A stretch of DNA of 15,893 bases from assembly GCA_938046755.1 (NCBI GenBank), contig CALIXC010000208.1:1-15893 (forward strand). Reading direction: 5' to 3'. Shown one piece after another: positions 14,536-15,893 of the stretch; the first letter of the stretch is position 1, and each line of letters starts with the position of its first letter. The DNA comes from an uncultured Lautropia sp. Its GTDB lineage: Bacteria > Pseudomonadota > Gammaproteobacteria > Burkholderiales > Burkholderiaceae_E. Below the pieces are notes generated by a model that saw nothing but the letters and a program-made list of their open reading frames with translations, had not been told where the DNA came from and did not search any database. Position numbers and translations under genes: made by a program.

Positions 14536-14595
14536 CCTGGCCCAGTACCCGGCCCGGTTCCAACTCCGGCACCCGGCCCCATGCCCGGCCCAAAG
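14536..14595. repeat. Five-unit degenerate 12-bp tandem repeat
   Basis: Five consecutive 12-base units: CCTGGCCCAGTA, CCCGGCCCGGTT, CCAACTCCGGCA, CCCGGCCCCATG and CCCGGCCCAAAG, consensus about CCCGGCCCNNNN with the third unit most diverged. They fill the spacer between the terminator hairpin and the phosphatase start. The role is unknown; slippage or repeated protein-binding half-sites are possible. Confidence 0.6.
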
Positions 14596-14620
14596 AACGA
14601 AACCGGCCAGACGGCCGGTT
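14590..14620 (-). terminator. Probable intrinsic terminator downstream of the WlbA-like gene
   Basis: AACCGGCC (14601-14608) and GGCCGGTT (14613-14620) form a perfect 8-bp stem with a four-base loop. On the minus strand it is followed by TCGTTCTTTGG, a moderately T-rich stretch. It lies about 60 bases after the dehydrogenase stop and before the phosphatase gene. Confidence 0.6.
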
Positions 14621-14678
14621 CCTCATACGTTCAGGCGGTCGGGCCCAGAGAGCCCGGCCAGACATACCCGGGCAGCGC

Positions 14679-15764
14679 TCAGATCGAGCCCACGGCATCC
14701 TGCCTGAATTCATCGATGGCCACCTCGCGGCCTTCCCAGGCCGAACGGTAGCCTGCCGACAGCAGCGCCAGCGAGCGCAGGCCCTGCGAACCATCGGTGT
14801 CCGGCGTGGCACGTCCGCGCAGCACCTCGATGACGTTGTGATAGTACAACGGATGGCCAAAACCATACACCGAGGCCGTCTCGTAGTTCGAGTTGAGGAT
14901 CTGCTCGTCCTCGGGGCGCTTGTCCTCGAACTCCCAGTGCTCGATCTTGTTGACGGCCACGCCACCCACCTTCACGGTGCCCTTCTCGCCCAGCACCACA
15001 ATGCTGCCTTCCATGTTCTTCGGATACGTGAGCATGGTGACGTTGATGCTGCCCAGCGCACCGTTCTTCCAGCGCACGCTCATCACGCCGGTGTCCTCGG
15101 CCTCGATGTCGCGAGCCAGCGTGGCGGTGTAGGCATGCACCCGGTCCACGGGGCCGATCATCCAGTCCAGCAGGTCCACGTAGTGGCTGGCCTGGTTCAT
15201 GAACGCACCACCGTCCAGCGCCCAGGTGCCGCGCCAGGGGGCTGCATCGTAGTACGATTGCGGCCGCGTCCAGAAGACGTTGATCACCGCCATGTAGATC
15301 TTGCCGAAGCGCCCCTGACGGATGGCATTGCGCAGCGCCTGCAGCGTGGCGTTCTTGCGGTTCTGCTTCACCACGAACAGGTACACGCCGGCCTTCTGAC
15401 AGGCGGCGTACATGGCCAGGCCGTCCTTCCAGCGGGTGGCCATGGGCTTCTCGCTGATGACATGACGACCGCTGCGCGCCACCTCAATGGCCTGCTCCGA
15501 GTGCAGGCCCGAAGGCGTGGTCAGCACCACGATGTCGGCCGTGGTTTCCTTCAGCATGTCGGTCAGCGAGGCATGACCCCGGGCGCCGGTCCGCGCCACC
15601 GCCTTCTGCAGCGCTTCCGGGTCGATGTCGCAGACATCCACCAGTTCTGCCTGCTCGGCGTGTCTTTCCAGCGCATCGAAATGATTGGCCGAGATGCGGC
15701 CACAGCCCACCAGCGCGAAGCGGATCTTGCGGCTGTCTGGGACTTTTACGGTATTTGAGACCAA
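14679..15764 (-). CDS. Gfo/Idh/MocA-family sugar-nucleotide dehydrogenase (WlbA/BplA-like)
   Basis: NAD-dependent oxidoreductase; by resemblance to Bordetella BplA/WlbA it would oxidise C3 of UDP-GlcNAc uronic acid, the first dedicated step to UDP-GlcNAc3NAcA and, after 2-epimerisation, UDP-ManNAc3NAcA. 361 aa. Rossmann motif FALVGCGRISANHF (residues 16-29), EKP (105-107, with the active-site Lys) and GGAFMNQASHYVDLLDW (from about 185, with catalytic-type His194 and Asp197), then the family's C-terminal sheet with INVTMLTYPKNMEGS and KVGGVAVNKIEHWEF. Start TTG 15764 is chosen because AAGGAG stands eight bases before it; the upstream TTG at 15845 has none. The stop is followed by a terminator-like hairpin. 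No partner aminotransferase or acetyltransferase lies in the window; they may lie beyond 15893. The family is sure and the substrate is inferred. Confidence 0.9.
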   Translation of the reverse strand: MVSNTVKVPDSRKIRFALVGCGRISANHFDALERHAEQAELVDVCDIDPEALQKAVARTGARGHASLTDMLKETTADIVVLTTPSGLHSEQAIEVARSGRHVISEKPMATRWKDGLAMYAACQKAGVYLFVVKQNRKNATLQALRNAIRQGRFGKIYMAVINVFWTRPQSYYDAAPWRGTWALDGGAFMNQASHYVDLLDWMIGPVDRVHAYTATLARDIEAEDTGVMSVRWKNGALGSINVTMLTYPKNMEGSIVVLGEKGTVKVGGVAVNKIEHWEFEDKRPEDEQILNSNYETASVYGFGHPLYYHNVIEVLRGRATPDTDGSQGLRSLALLSAGYRSAWEGREVAIDEFRQDAVGSI

Positions 15765-15772
15765 GGGTAAGA

Positions 15773-15778
15773 CTCCTT
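15773..15778 (-). promoter_or_regulatory. Shine-Dalgarno fixing a TTG start for the dehydrogenase
   Basis: AAGGAG on the minus strand, eight bases before TTG 15764. No ATG or GTG lies between it and the Rossmann motif in frame, so the gene almost surely starts with TTG. Confidence 0.7.
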
Positions 15779-15861
15779 CACGAACACTCGGCGTTGTGCT
15801 GCGAACATCGACGCTCTTCGGCCACTGCTCGCGGGTTGCTGCCAACGATTCCGGAAAGGCC

Positions 15862-15886
15862 CGGCAGGCCGTGCAGCTTCCTGCCG
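15862..15886 (-). other. GC-rich hairpin upstream of the dehydrogenase gene
   Basis: CGGCAGG (15862-15868) and CCTGCCG (15880-15886) form a 7-bp stem with an 11-base loop, followed on the minus strand by GGCCTTTCC. It could be the weak terminator of a gene beyond the edge or a leader hairpin; the window ends too soon to tell. Confidence 0.3.
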
Positions 15887-15893
15887 CACCTTG

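Noticed and set aside
14469..14582. Gly-Pro-rich N-terminal extension of the PHP phosphatase
   Set aside because: It is a translation of the 12-bp repeat; the ATG pair at 14465-14468 has a Shine-Dalgarno and begins the metal-binding motif.
14536..14595. CRISPR array
   Set aside because: Units are 12 bases, directly adjacent and degenerate, with no spacers and no cas genes.
14445..15758. 437-codon plus-strand frame opposite the dehydrogenase
   Set aside because: The minus-strand gene has a complete Rossmann fold and catalytic motifs; the plus frame starts in repeats and has no family character.

Overview
The window is part of a Wzx/Wzy-type extracellular polysaccharide (capsule, EPS or O-antigen-like) locus from a GC-rich proteobacterium. 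Codon use, the BY-kinase type and the pair of exosortase-locus-style alpha/beta hydrolases suggest a betaproteobacterium of the Burkholderiales; the species cannot be fixed from the sequence. No rRNA, tRNA, CRISPR array, transposase or phage gene is visible.

Layout. (1) 1-5686, minus strand: in transcription order a WecA-type UDP-sugar:undecaprenyl-phosphate sugar-1-phosphate transferase, a YvcK/CofD-like protein overlapping its stop codon, an intrinsic terminator, a GT4 glycosyltransferase, and a polysaccharide co-polymerase/tyrosine autokinase (Wzc type) that runs off the left edge. (2) 5687-6192: a 506-base divergent intergenic region. (3) 6193-13643, plus strand: Wzx flippase, Wzy-like polymerase/ligase, a structured AT-to-GC-shifting leader with a JUMPstart/ops-like motif, a WecG/TagA-family (GT26) transferase, a WecB-type UDP-GlcNAc 2-epimerase, and two alpha/beta hydrolases. 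(4) 13650-15764, minus strand: a PHP-type tyrosine phosphatase and, upstream of it, a Gfo/Idh/MocA sugar-nucleotide dehydrogenase resembling WlbA/BplA.

How it fits together (inference from families). The WecA homologue would load a HexNAc-1-P, probably GlcNAc-1-P, on undecaprenyl phosphate. The WecB-type epimerase would make a ManNAc-configured donor and the GT26 enzyme would add it as second sugar, as in enterobacterial common antigen or the teichoic-acid linkage unit. A WlbA-like dehydrogenase raises the possibility that the sugar is a di-N-acetylated mannuronic acid. The GT4 enzyme adds another residue, Wzx flips the lipid-linked unit and the Wzy-like protein polymerises it. The autokinase and PHP phosphatase form the usual phosphorylation switch on chain length and export. 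No outer-membrane exporter (Wza), no UDP-HexNAc 6-dehydrogenase and no WlbB/WlbC partners lie in the window, so the locus continues on both sides.

Most interesting points: the YvcK-family protein (a known UDP-GlcNAc binder in Firmicutes) apparently coupled to WecA from a non-ATG start; an AT-rich 3' third of that gene; the structured ops-like leader before the GT26 gene; and two hydrolases whose nucleophile elbows carry Arg and Cys rather than Ser.
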